64,000 bases of DNA from Streptomyces sp. CB02366 (GTDB lineage: Bacteria; Actinomycetota; Actinomycetes; Streptomycetales; Streptomycetaceae): assembly GCF_001905905.1 (NCBI RefSeq), contig NZ_LIVT01000003.1, positions 821,001 through 885,000 on the forward strand, written 5' to 3'. The translations under genes and the position numbers were made by a program. A model generated the notes under the pieces. That model had not been told where the DNA came from. It made no database searches and was given only the letters and a program-made list of their open reading frames with translations. Shown piece after piece: positions 33,698 to 42,197 of the stretch (the first letter of the stretch is position 1; every line of letters begins with the position of its first letter).

Positions 33698-34543
33698 ATG
33701 GCCCGGGTGACCCACGCACGGCAGCGCACCGCGCGCACCTCCATCCAGGTCATCGCCCACCGCGGGGCCTCCGACGACGCCCCCGAGCACACCCTGGCCG
33801 CCTACCGCAAGGCGATCGAGGACGGTGCCGACGCTCTGGAATGCGATGTCCGGCTCACCGCCGACGGCCATCTCGTCTGCGTCCACGACCGAAGAGTGAA
33901 CCGCACGTCCAACGGGCGCGGCGCCGTGTCGGCCCTGGAGCTCGCCGACCTCGCCGCCCTCGACTTCGGTTCCTGGAAGGACCGCGAGGAGTCGCCCGAC
34001 TGGGATCCGGTTCCGGGCGAACTCACCTCCGTACTCACCCTGGAACGGCTCCTGGAGCTGTTCACCGACGTGCGGGCGACCGGGCGGCGGCTTCACCTGG
34101 CCATCGAGACGAAGCACCCCACCCGCTGGGCCGGGCAGGTCGAGGAACGGCTCCTGCGGCTGCTGAAGCGGTTCGGACTGGACGCCCCGCCCGCCGGGGA
34201 GCCCTCGCCCGTCCGCGTCATGAGCTTCTCCGCCCGCTCCCTCCACCGCGTCCAGGCGGCCGCGCCCGCGCTGCCCACGGTCTATCTGATGCAGTTCGTC
34301 TCGCCCCGCATGCGCGACGGACGGCTGCCCGCCGGTTCCCGGATCGCGGGGCCCGGCATGCGGATCGTGCGCAGCCACCCCGGATACATCGAACGGCTGC
34401 ACCGCGCGGGCCACCGGGTGCACGTGTGGACCGTGAACGAACCGGCCGACGTCGACCTGTGCGCCGACCTCGGCGTCGAGGCGATCATCACCAACCGCCC
34501 CAAGCAGGTCCTGTCCCAACTGGGTCGCGTTCCGTACGCATGA
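33698..34543 (+). CDS. Glycerophosphodiester phosphodiesterase
   Basis: 281 residues. The GDPD barrel is clear: IAHRGASDDAPEHTLAAYRK with catalytic His and Arg, then GADALECDVRLTADGHLVCV and HDRRVNRTSNG holding the metal Glu/Asp and second His; IETKHPT and VWTVNEPADVD follow. It hydrolyses glycerophosphodiesters to glycerol-3-phosphate and an alcohol. There is no signal peptide, so it is probably cytoplasmic. An in-frame GTG at 33707 is an alternative start. Confidence 0.93.
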   Translation: MARVTHARQRTARTSIQVIAHRGASDDAPEHTLAAYRKAIEDGADALECDVRLTADGHLVCVHDRRVNRTSNGRGAVSALELADLAALDFGSWKDREESPDWDPVPGELTSVLTLERLLELFTDVRATGRRLHLAIETKHPTRWAGQVEERLLRLLKRFGLDAPPAGEPSPVRVMSFSARSLHRVQAAAPALPTVYLMQFVSPRMRDGRLPAGSRIAGPGMRIVRSHPGYIERLHRAGHRVHVWTVNEPADVDLCADLGVEAIITNRPKQVLSQLGRVPYA

Positions 34544-34716
34544 CGGCCCCGGAAACGCCTCTCACGCTCCCGACCTCGGACGTTACGGGTTGTGCCCCGG
34601 CGCACTCGCTACGCGGTCATTCGTCACGAGTGCGTCACCGGTAACGGGTTGGCCGGTTTCCGGCCCCGCTCGGTGGGGCATCCAACCCGTGGCATGGGGC
34701 AAAGGAGGTCTCGGGG

Positions 34717-35307
34717 GTGGCGTTGGTGGTGGCACACGAGGTGCCCGCGTCGTCGAGCATGGCCATTCCTCATGGCCCTGCCGGCGTGGGGCAGGCACGA
34801 CACCGGATGCGCGAGCAGTTGCGCTGCAACGGGGTGTCGGACGCGGTCGTCGACGACGCTGTCCTGATCCTTTCCGAACTTCTCAGCAACGCCTGTCGGC
34901 ACGGCAGGCCCCTGGGGCGGCACGCCGACGTCGGTGACGGGGACATCCGCGCCGCGTGGCGGGTGGACCCCGCCGGGGCCCTCACCGTGGAGGTCACGGA
35001 CGGCGGGGGCCCGACCCGTCCGGTTCCGGCCACCCCTTCGGTCACGGCGCGCGGCGGCCGAGGGCTCAACATCATCAGCGCCCTGGCCCAGGAGTGGGGC
35101 GTACGGGACGACGCGCCCGGCGAGGTCACCGTCTGGGCCCTGGTCGCCTCGGAGAAGCCGCTCGGGGACAGGGGCGACACTGCCCCCGGCACGAAGGGCC
35201 TCCGCGCGAACGGCGCCGGTACGAACGGGGTCGGCGCCCACGGCGCCGGCGGGCTCACCGGTTTCGAGGGCCTGGACTTCTCCGACGTCTTCGACGACGC
35301 GAGCTGA
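34717..35307 (+). CDS. HATPase_c anti-sigma-like ATP-binding regulator
   Basis: 196 residues from GTG 34717 with an excellent AAAGGAGG ribosome site. The Bergerat ATP-binding fold has N box LILSELLSNACRHG, G1 box VEVTDGGGP and G2 box ARGGRGLNII, as in RsbW/SpoIIAB-like kinases of Streptomyces. These act in partner-switching cascades with anti-anti-sigma factors and PP2C phosphatases such as the one at 38247. The C-terminal 50 residues are Gly/Ala-rich. No cognate sigma or STAS gene is adjacent. Confidence 0.88.
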   Translation: MALVVAHEVPASSSMAIPHGPAGVGQARHRMREQLRCNGVSDAVVDDAVLILSELLSNACRHGRPLGRHADVGDGDIRAAWRVDPAGALTVEVTDGGGPTRPVPATPSVTARGGRGLNIISALAQEWGVRDDAPGEVTVWALVASEKPLGDRGDTAPGTKGLRANGAGTNGVGAHGAGGLTGFEGLDFSDVFDDAS

Positions 35308-35490
35308 GCCCGCGCGGACCGTTCGGGCCGGGGCTCGCGGACGCGCGGGAGAAGGGCGTGCCGGGTCAGCACGGGCGGCCGCGTGAGCCGGCCCCGTGGG
35401 GACGGCCCGAAGGCGTGGGGGACGGGCGGGCCCCCCGGGCGGCTAGGCTCGCGCCGAGTCCGCACTGTCGCAATCGGGAGAACGCCCACC

Positions 35491-36456
35491 ATGGCCAAGA
35501 AGCGCCCTCAGTCCAAGGCCGGGAAGCCGCAGCTCAAGGACGGTGAGATCCCGGTCGTCGGGGCCCGCGAGCCCTGCCCGTGCGGATCGGGCCGCCGTTA
35601 CAAGGCGTGTCACGGACGCGCCGCCGCCCAGGCCGTGACCGAACTGGTCCACCGCCCCTTCGAGGGGCTCGCGGGCGAGTGCGACTGGGTCGCGCTGCGC
35701 GAGTTGGTGCCCGCCGCCACGGTCGGGCTCACCCTCGTGGGCGGACTGCCCGAGGGGGTCCCGTCGGTGACGCTGGCGACGGTCCTGCCGATGGCCTGGC
35801 CCGCGCTGCGCCGTGACGACGGCTCCGTCCTGCTCGCCCTGCAGAACGACACCTCGTCCGGCGACCTCAGCCGCGACCTCGCGGACACCCTGCAGCGTGC
35901 GCTGGAGGCCGAGCCCGGCTCCCCGGTCGCCGCCCGCCGCGTACCGGCCGACGGCCCGCGCCTCCAGGACCTCCTCTCCGCGGACGCAGCCTTCGAGCCG
36001 GTCGTGCACACCGGGTTCGAGTTCTGGGTGCCGGACGCGGAGAACGCCGCGCCGGAGGTGGCGGCCTCGCTGGAGCGCGCGAACGCCGCCGCGATCCCGA
36101 CGACGCGGCTGTCCGGCGTCGACGCCGCGTACTGGTGCGAGACCCCGGAGAAGAACCACCTGCGCTGGGTCATGCCGCACCCCGAGGAGCAGCTCCTCGA
36201 CGCGCTCGCCCGGCTGCACGCGGCGGGCGCCTCCTCGCTCGGCGACGACACCCGTCTGGTCGGGTCGTTCCGGGCGCACGGGCTCGTGGTCCCCGTCTGG
36301 GACCTGCCGAGCTCGATGGGCGCCGAGGCGTGCGAGAAGCCCGCCGTCGAGTTCGCCGAGCGGCTGAAGAACGCCCTGGCGTCCGACACGCCGCTCACCG
36401 CCGAGGAGCGCCGGGCCCGGGGCGGCCTCACCAACCGCCAGGTGACCCTCAGCTGA
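35491..36456 (+). CDS. DUF5926-family protein with SEC-C zinc motif
   Basis: 321 residues from ATG 35491 (MAKKRPQSKAGK), preceded by GGGAG. Near the N-terminus REPCPCGSGRRYKACHG is a SEC-C zinc-binding motif. The rest is a conserved actinobacterial domain of unknown function. SEC-C motifs mediate contacts with proteins or nucleic acids, as in SecA. No operon partner. Confidence 0.85.
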   Translation: MAKKRPQSKAGKPQLKDGEIPVVGAREPCPCGSGRRYKACHGRAAAQAVTELVHRPFEGLAGECDWVALRELVPAATVGLTLVGGLPEGVPSVTLATVLPMAWPALRRDDGSVLLALQNDTSSGDLSRDLADTLQRALEAEPGSPVAARRVPADGPRLQDLLSADAAFEPVVHTGFEFWVPDAENAAPEVAASLERANAAAIPTTRLSGVDAAYWCETPEKNHLRWVMPHPEEQLLDALARLHAAGASSLGDDTRLVGSFRAHGLVVPVWDLPSSMGAEACEKPAVEFAERLKNALASDTPLTAEERRARGGLTNRQVTLS

Positions 36457-36540
36457 CCGTGCCCACCGGACGCCCCGGACGGTGACCCGCGTCACAACTC
36501 GCCGTACCCGTAAGTAAATCGGCGTCCCTACAGGCGAGAT

Positions 36541-36630
36541 CGAATTTGCGAACAGCAGATCTCTTGTTACGGTTCTAAAAGCCCGGTCGCTGGTGCATCC
36601 CCCGTCGCCAGCGATCGGGCGTCCTCTTTT
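36541..36630 (+). terminator. Terminator preceded by an AT-rich, possibly transcribed element
   Basis: GCCCGGTCGCTGG (36581-36593) pairs with CCAGCGATCGGGC (36608-36620), one G-T pair, loop 14 nt, followed by GTCCTCTTTT: a good intrinsic terminator 125 bp after the DUF5926 stop. The preceding 40 bp (TTGCGAACAGCAG ... TTACGG) are AT-rich, with a -35/-10-like pair TTGCGA and TACGGT. A short RNA could begin just before the hairpin, or this may simply be the gene's own terminator. Confidence 0.6.
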
Positions 36631-36755
36631 CCGGCTGCGATCCGCCTCCCGTGCCCTCTCCGGGTGTGCGGACCCCGCCCCTCCGGGCGCCCTCTCAGAA
36701 GCCTTCGTCCGAAGCCTTTCTGACGGCCGGTCAGTTCCCGGACGGGCGCCCCCGG

Positions 36756-37487
36756 TCAGTACGCCAGCCGGCTTCCCCCTCCCGGAGCGCCCGTGCTCGC
36801 CTCGACCAGAGCGTCCAGGACCGCTTCGACGTCCGGCAGCCAGGGCGCCGCGGGCGCCGCGCCCTTCGTCCGGCTCCGGAGCACCGGGCCGCCGGCGGGG
36901 GCGCCGGGCCGCGCGGGGGGCCGTTCCCAGCGGACCTGGCCCGTGCCGGTCCGGGACGGCGGCAGGACGAGGTAGCCGCCCTCACCGTGGAACCGGAGCG
37001 AGCTGGGCACCCAGTCCTTCGCGTACAGCAGTTCGCCGAGCCGCTCCAGGGTGTACGGGGCCACCAGCAGCGACCACCGGGTGGGCGTCGCCACGACCGG
37101 CCCGAGCCGCATGCCGAGGGCGTCGAGGACGCTCAGCGCTCCGGCCCCGGCGACGGCGGGCAGGCTCACCGCGCAGGGCGCGCCTCCGCCGGTCGCCAGC
37201 AGGAGGGGGGCGGCGGGGCGGTTGGTCCACCACCAGCGCACCATGCGCTCGTCCGTGGTGGCCGCCAGCAGGCCGGGGTCGAGGGGGTGTGCGCCCGGTA
37301 CGGCGCAGTCGGGTTCGGGGCAGGCGCAGCCGAGGCCGCCGCCCTCGCCGGACGGCTCGCTCCGAGCCGTCCCCGCTCCGGGCAGGACCGGCCATTGCCA
37401 TACGGTGGCGCAGGTCAGAGCCGCGTCCAGCCGAGCGGTCCCCTCCTTGCGCCGGAGCCTGCGTCGCCTTCCGAGGATCTCGCGCAT
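36756..37487 (-). CDS. Degenerate Prim-Pol-like protein
   Basis: 243 residues from ATG 37487 (MREILGRRRRLRRKEG), with GGAAAGGA upstream. The overall pattern parallels Prim-Pol N-terminal domains (WWWTNRPAAPLLLATGG, RFHGEGGYLVLPPS, PWLPDVEAVLDALVEA), but the metal-binding Asp-x-Asp position reads CAVSLPAVAGAG and the Ser/His motif reads ATPTRWSLLVAP. The catalytic residues kept by the homologue at 27077 are therefore gone. It is conserved-looking and has good codon bias, so it is probably a functional non-catalytic protein. Located upstream of, and divergent from, the SpoIIE phosphatase. Confidence 0.78.
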   Translation of the reverse strand: MREILGRRRRLRRKEGTARLDAALTCATVWQWPVLPGAGTARSEPSGEGGGLGCACPEPDCAVPGAHPLDPGLLAATTDERMVRWWWTNRPAAPLLLATGGGAPCAVSLPAVAGAGALSVLDALGMRLGPVVATPTRWSLLVAPYTLERLGELLYAKDWVPSSLRFHGEGGYLVLPPSRTGTGQVRWERPPARPGAPAGGPVLRSRTKGAAPAAPWLPDVEAVLDALVEASTGAPGGGSRLAY

Positions 37488-38205
37488 GAGCGCTCGTTCC
37501 TTTCCGTTGAACGCCGAGTCCACATGACACCACGCGTAGGTGACACCACGTGCGTATCTCTTCGCTGTGCGTACGTGCTCATCGGTTCCGCGGTACAGAT
37601 GTGCCGTCCTACCGTGCGTGAGCCGCGCCGAGCCGAGTGGAACCGGTCCGAATAGAACCGATCTGGGTGAAGCGGGGGCGGAACCCCTGCCCGGGACGAA
37701 CCGGGTTCGGAGACGAACCGAGCAGAGTCGAGCGGAGTCGAACCGGACGGGGTCGAAGCGACCGAGCGGAGCCGTGCCGCCCCGGCGACGTCGTGCGGGT
37801 CGAGCCGGGCCGGCGATCGCCGGGCGAGGGTGGTCCGGGCCTCGCCTGCCGTCCCTGGTGCGAACCCCGCCGTCCGGAACGGGGCTTCGTCGTCACGGGT
37901 GAGGACGCCTGGACCCGCTGCCGGGTTCCTGGTCGAACACCACCGCACCCGGGCGACACCGTTTACGTACCCAGCATGCCCGGAATGACGCTCCTCCGGC
38001 GATGTGCGCCCCGGAGGTACCGCGGTTGAGCAGCCCCAGTCGATCGCAAATGACGTTCGGAGGGTGCACTTTTCAGCCAAGTTAACTCACACTGGGAGGG
38101 CGCGAATCGCCCGGTTCTCCAAACGGACAATGCTGGACATCGGGTTACTTGTACGTGTACATGTGGATGCATTGATAGCGGCGCAGAATCACATGGGGGT
38201 TTGCG
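37488..38205. other. Divergent intergenic region with purine-biased degenerate repeats
   Basis: Between 37488 and the leader ORF at 38206 no gene is convincing. TGACACCACG occurs twice (37525-37534, 37541-37550; period 16) just upstream of the Prim-Pol-like gene, a plausible operator. About 37630-37770 is a degenerate repeat of CGAACCG, GAGTCGA and GGAACCG elements. The right-hand part (38030-38200) is AT-richer and holds the palindrome TGTACGTGTACA near 38152. This part probably includes the phosphatase promoter. Confidence 0.5.
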
Positions 38206-38250
38206 ATGCTATTCGACGAATCGCACCAGTCGGAAAGCTGGCTGCCATGA
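38206..38250 (+). CDS. 14-residue leader peptide coupled to the SpoIIE phosphatase gene
   Basis: ATG 38206 follows GGGGG at 6-nt spacing and encodes MLFDESHQSESWLP, ending in TGA at 38248-38250. The stop overlaps the next ATG in an ATGA arrangement, so ribosomes finishing this ORF could re-initiate on the phosphatase. It may be a regulatory leader, or the remains of an original longer N-terminus. No longer homologue is recognisable. Confidence 0.45.
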   Translation: MLFDESHQSESWLP

Positions 38251-39617
38251 GCGCCCCACACCTGCCGAAAGTGGCTGGAATCGATCCAGAAGTTCCGGTT
38301 TCAACGCACACTGCCGCACCTCTGACCGAGGTTCCGAGCCCGCCCGGAGCGTTCATCCAGGACCGGCTGGCGGGCTGGGTCTCGGACCTCACGACTCTGC
38401 ACGAACTCACCGAGCGGCTGGCCGGGACGAGCACGCTCGACGACGCCATGAACGAGCTGTTGCACGCCGGGGCCGCCCTCGTCGGCGCCCGCCGCGGGCT
38501 TCTCGTTCTGGAACCGGCGAACGGCGGGGGCCCCGCCACCACCCGGGCCCTGGGGCTCGGCCGAGCGGATCTGGGGCACCTCGAAACCGTGCCGCGCGCG
38601 GCCACCGCCCTCGGCCGGGCGCTCGACGGGCTGCCCGGCACCACCAACGGGATCACCAGCCCCGACCTGTTCGGGGAGGAGGGCCTGGACCCGCGCCACC
38701 GCGAGGTCGCCGTCCGGCTCGGCTACGCCGCGAGCTACGCCCTTCCGCTCTCCTCCGAGGGGGCCGGCCGGATCGGCGCGGCGCTCTGGCTCTACGACGA
38801 ACCGGCCGAGCCCGCGCAGAAGCAGCGCCACCTCGCCGGCCTCTACGCCCGCTACGCGACCGAGCACCTGGCCCGCCTGATCGAGCTGGAGCGCGCTCGC
38901 GCCGACGTCGCCGCCGTCGCCGAGGAACTGCTGCCCAGCCGGCTGCCCCGGGTCCCCGGCGTGCGGCTCGCCGCCCGGCACCGCACCGGCCCCCGGGGCG
39001 GCGGCGACTGGTACGACGCGCTGCCGCTGCCCGACCGGACGCTCGGCCTCGCCGTCGGTTCCGCGGGCGGGTCCGGGCCGAGCGCCGTGGCCGCCATGGG
39101 CCGACTGCGCGCCGGCCTCCGGGCGTACGCCGTGATGGAGGGCGAGGACCCCGTCGCCGTCCTCTCCGACCTGGAACTGCTGCTGCGCCTCACCGAACCC
39201 GCGCGGACCGCGACCGCCCTCTTCGCCTACTGCGAGCCCGCCGCCCGCAAAGTGGTCCTGGCCGGGGCCGGGCACACTCCGCCGCTGGTGCTGGGCGACC
39301 GGCGCTGCGAGTTCGTCGAGACGGCGCTCTCCGCCCCGTTGGGGATGCTCGCCTGCTGGGAGGCGCCGAGCGTGGAGTTCAGCCCCGCCCCCGGCGAAAC
39401 GGTGCTGCTCTGCACGGACGGGCTGCTGCGCCGCACCGGGGATCCCATGGACCGCGCCTTCGCCCGGCTGCACTCCGCCGCCGCCTCCGTGCCGAAGGCC
39501 GAGCGGCACGATCCGGCGGCCGTCGCCGACCACGTCCTGCGCGCCATGCTCCCCGACGGCCTCGACCGGAGCGACTCGGCCGAGGACGTCGTGATCCTCG
39601 CCGCCCACTTCGAGTGA
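38247..39617 (+). CDS. GAF/SpoIIE-type PP2C phosphatase lacking one metal Asp
   Basis: 456 residues from ATG 38247 (GGAAAG upstream; ATGA overlap with the leader ORF). In-frame sequence continues upstream but without a ribosome site. GAF-like domain at about 50-210 (LTTLHELTERLAGTSTLDDA), then the PP2C/SpoIIE domain: AEELLPSRLPRVPGVRLAAR, GGGDWYDALPLPD, GHTPPLVLGD, LLCTDGLLRR, DSAEDVVILAAHF. The usual GDVxGHG metal motif reads VGSAGGSGPSAVAAMG, so its Asp is lost. Family members dephosphorylate anti-anti-sigma factors in partner-switching circuits; activity here may be reduced or absent. HATPase proteins at 34717 and 41312 are possible partners. Confidence 0.82.
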   Translation: MSAPHLPKVAGIDPEVPVSTHTAAPLTEVPSPPGAFIQDRLAGWVSDLTTLHELTERLAGTSTLDDAMNELLHAGAALVGARRGLLVLEPANGGGPATTRALGLGRADLGHLETVPRAATALGRALDGLPGTTNGITSPDLFGEEGLDPRHREVAVRLGYAASYALPLSSEGAGRIGAALWLYDEPAEPAQKQRHLAGLYARYATEHLARLIELERARADVAAVAEELLPSRLPRVPGVRLAARHRTGPRGGGDWYDALPLPDRTLGLAVGSAGGSGPSAVAAMGRLRAGLRAYAVMEGEDPVAVLSDLELLLRLTEPARTATALFAYCEPAARKVVLAGAGHTPPLVLGDRRCEFVETALSAPLGMLACWEAPSVEFSPAPGETVLLCTDGLLRRTGDPMDRAFARLHSAAASVPKAERHDPAAVADHVLRAMLPDGLDRSDSAEDVVILAAHFE

Positions 39618-39733
39618 CCCGCCGACCGCCCCGGCGGCCCTCTCCCCGGTAAGAGGCCCTTCGGCCCTGTGCCCCCTTCCGTACGCCCGTACGATGGGTG
39701 CCGGCCCAGTGTCGTACCAAGGAGAGACAAATC

Positions 39734-41212
39734 GTGTCTGAGGAGCTCATCCCGGAGAACCCGGAGCAGGAGACCGAGGGAAACGAGGCGGAGAAGGTCA
39801 AGCAGCGGAAGAACGGCCTGTACCCGGCCGTCTCCGACGAGCTCGCCGAGAACATGAAGTCGGGCTGGGCCGACACGGAACTGCACGGCCTGCAGCCGAT
39901 CGCCCAGGCCGAGCACACCGCCGCCCGGCGGGCCGCGCTCTCCGCCCGCTTCCCCGGCGAGCGCCTAGTCGTCCCCGCGGGCAACCTGAAGACCCGCTCC
40001 AACGACACCGAGTACGCCTTCCGCGCCTCCACCGAGTACGCGTACCTCACCGGCGACCAGACCCAGGACGGCGTGCTCGTCCTGGAGCCGACGGGTGACA
40101 GCGGCCACGAGGCGACGGTCTACCTGCTGCCGCGCTCCAACCGGGAGAACGGCGAGTTCTGGCTCGACGGCCAGGGCGAGCTGTGGGTCGGCCGCCGCAA
40201 CTCCCTCGCCGAGGCCGAGCAGCTGCTGGGCATCCCCGCCAAGGACGTCCGCGAGCTGCCCCCCGCGCTGGCCGAGGCCACCGGCCCGGTCCGCGTCGTG
40301 CGCGGCCACGACGCCGCCGTCGAGGCCGCCCTGACCGACAAGGTCACCGCGGAGCGCGACGAGGAGTTGCGCGTCCACCTCTCCGAGGCCCGCCTGGTGA
40401 AGGACGCCTTCGAGATCGCCGAGCTGCAGAAGGCCTGCGACGCCACCGCGCGCGGCTTCGAGGACGTCGTCAAGAGCCTGGACAAGGCCGAGGCCACCAG
40501 CGAGCGCTTCATCGAGGGCACGTTCTTCCTGCGCGCCCGCATCGAGGGCAACGACATCGGCTACGGCTCGATCTGCGCCGCCGGCCCGCACGCCACCACC
40601 CTGCACTGGGTGCGCAACGACGGCGCGGTCCGCGCGGGCGAGCTGCTGCTCCTGGACGCCGGGGTCGAGACCAACGACCTCTACACCGCCGACGTGACGC
40701 GCACCCTGCCGATCAACGGCACGTTCTCGCCGCTCCAGCGCAAGATCTACGACGCGGTGTACGAGGCCCAGGAGGCGGGCATCGCCGCCGTGAAGCCGGG
40801 CGCCGACTACCGCGACTTCCACGACGCGGCGCAGCGCGTGCTCGCCGAGAAGCTCGTCGAGTGGGGCCTGCTCGGCGACCTGTCGGTGGACAAGGTGCTG
40901 GAGCTGGGCCTCCAGCGCCGCTGGACCCTCCACGGCACCGGCCACATGCTCGGCATGGACGTCCACGACTGCGCCGCCGCGCGTACCGAGACGTACGTCA
41001 ACGGCACGCTGGAGCCGGGCGTCTGCCTCACGGTCGAGCCCGGCCTCTACTTCCAGGCCGACGACCTGACCGTGCCGGAGGAGTACCGGGGCATCGGCGT
41101 CCGGATCGAGGACGACATCCTCGTCACCGAGGACGGCAACCGGAACCTCTCCGCCGCGCTGCCCCGCCAGGCGGACGAGGTCGAGGCCTGGATGGCGCGC
41201 CTGAAGGGCTGA
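39734..41212 (+). CDS. Xaa-Pro aminopeptidase (aminopeptidase P, M24B)
   Basis: 492 residues from GTG 39734 with AAGGAG upstream. The N-terminal AMP_N domain is followed by a pita-bread M24 domain with all dimetal ligands: Asp in LLLLDAGVETNDLYTADVTR (two Asp), His in LHGTGHMLGMDVHD, Glu in TVEPGLYF and Glu in GVRIEDDILVT. It removes N-terminal residues that precede proline, in the cytoplasm. An acidic N-terminal extension of about 20 residues (PENPEQETEGNEAE) precedes the conserved part. Similar to the PepP enzymes known from Streptomyces. Confidence 0.94.
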   Translation: MSEELIPENPEQETEGNEAEKVKQRKNGLYPAVSDELAENMKSGWADTELHGLQPIAQAEHTAARRAALSARFPGERLVVPAGNLKTRSNDTEYAFRASTEYAYLTGDQTQDGVLVLEPTGDSGHEATVYLLPRSNRENGEFWLDGQGELWVGRRNSLAEAEQLLGIPAKDVRELPPALAEATGPVRVVRGHDAAVEAALTDKVTAERDEELRVHLSEARLVKDAFEIAELQKACDATARGFEDVVKSLDKAEATSERFIEGTFFLRARIEGNDIGYGSICAAGPHATTLHWVRNDGAVRAGELLLLDAGVETNDLYTADVTRTLPINGTFSPLQRKIYDAVYEAQEAGIAAVKPGADYRDFHDAAQRVLAEKLVEWGLLGDLSVDKVLELGLQRRWTLHGTGHMLGMDVHDCAAARTETYVNGTLEPGVCLTVEPGLYFQADDLTVPEEYRGIGVRIEDDILVTEDGNRNLSAALPRQADEVEAWMARLKG

Positions 41213-41311
41213 GCGTCCTCGCCCGGCACGTGAGGGCCGGTCCCTGCCGTGGCGGGCACGGCATGCGGGGCCGGTCCTTCCCGCAGGACACGCGCCGGGG
41301 CGCGCCGCTCA

Positions 41312-41905
41312 CTACGCCGTGAGCAGCGCGCCCTCGCGCCATTTCAGGATCTTGTCGAAGCTGACCACCGCGCCCCGGCCCGGCCGGTTGCCGAACTGGA
41401 CGTGGTCCGAGAGCTGTTCGATCAGGTTGAGGCCCCGACCGCTCTCGGCCTCCGCGTCCCGGGAGGAGGGCGCGGGCCGCGGGGACTGCCGGTCGCGGTG
41501 CTCCGCGCTCCCCGCGTCCTGCGGATCCTCGGGACGCTCGTGGTGGGCGGGGTGCTCGTGCTGTTCGTGACGCGCGGCTGGGCGAAGCGCGCGCCGGGCG
41601 GGGAAGCCCGGCCCGGAGTCGCTGACCTCGATACGGCACTTCTCGCCGTCCAGATAGGCCGTGACCCGGTACTGCCCGGAGTCCGGGGCGGGGCGTGCGT
41701 ACCCGGAGTCCCCCGGCTCTCCGAGAACCGTGCGGGAGCCGCCGTGTTCGACGGCGTTCGCACAGGCCTCGCTGAGCGCGAGCGACAGGTCGAAGGAGAT
41801 GTCCGGATCCACCCCGGCGGTTTCCATGGTGCCGAGCAGAAAACGACGGGCGAGCGGAACGCTCGCAGCTTCGCGCCGCAAATGGAGAGACCACCAGATG
41901 CTCAT
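41312..41905 (-). CDS. HATPase_c anti-sigma-like ATP-binding regulator with His-rich insert
   Basis: 197 residues from ATG 41905 with AGGAGG at 7-nt spacing. N box LALSEACANAVEHGGS, G1 box IEVSDSGPGF and G2 box ESGRGLNLIEQLSDHVQFGN are all present, as in RsbW-like kinases. Between G1 and G2 is an unusual insert of about 45 residues rich in His, Glu, Arg and Pro (RHEQHEHPAHHERPEDPQD), which could bind metal or be a flexible lid. No sigma factor is adjacent. A palindrome just upstream suggests specific control. Confidence 0.88.
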   Translation of the reverse strand: MSIWWSLHLRREAASVPLARRFLLGTMETAGVDPDISFDLSLALSEACANAVEHGGSRTVLGEPGDSGYARPAPDSGQYRVTAYLDGEKCRIEVSDSGPGFPARRALRPAARHEQHEHPAHHERPEDPQDAGSAEHRDRQSPRPAPSSRDAEAESGRGLNLIEQLSDHVQFGNRPGRGAVVSFDKILKWREGALLTA

Positions 41906-41930
41906 CTTCCAGCCTCCTGGCTGCGGCTCG

Positions 41931-41944
41931 ACGTATCGATACGT
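41931..41944. promoter_or_regulatory. 14-bp palindrome over the promoter of the HATPase gene
   Basis: ACGTATCGATACGT is a perfect palindrome centred 33 bp upstream of ATG 41905. On the minus strand TTACGA and TACGTA are 17 bp apart and could be -35 and -10; the palindrome would cover the -10. This is a probable operator. Confidence 0.5.
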
Positions 41945-42197
41945 ATTGCCGCACTCGGCACTTCGTAAGCACGGATCGGACGGCGGAGCCCTCGTTCGGC
42001 GGATGCGGATATCCGGCCGCCCGGTGTATGAACCGGCCCGGCCGCAGGTCACCGGGGGCGCGTTCCGGTGCCCGGGAACGCGCCCCCGGTCCGTACATCC
42101 CCCGCGAACGGGCGAAACAAGCCCGGTTGGGGACGGAAGCTGATCTTCCGGACCTGCCGTACGGCCGTGGGGATCGCAGTGCGATGATGTCTCCGCC

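Noticed and set aside
36756..37523. Upstream start at 37523 for the Prim-Pol-like protein
   Set aside because: ATG 37487 has GGAAAGGA at suitable spacing and opens a typical basic N-terminus; the longer form lacks a ribosome site.
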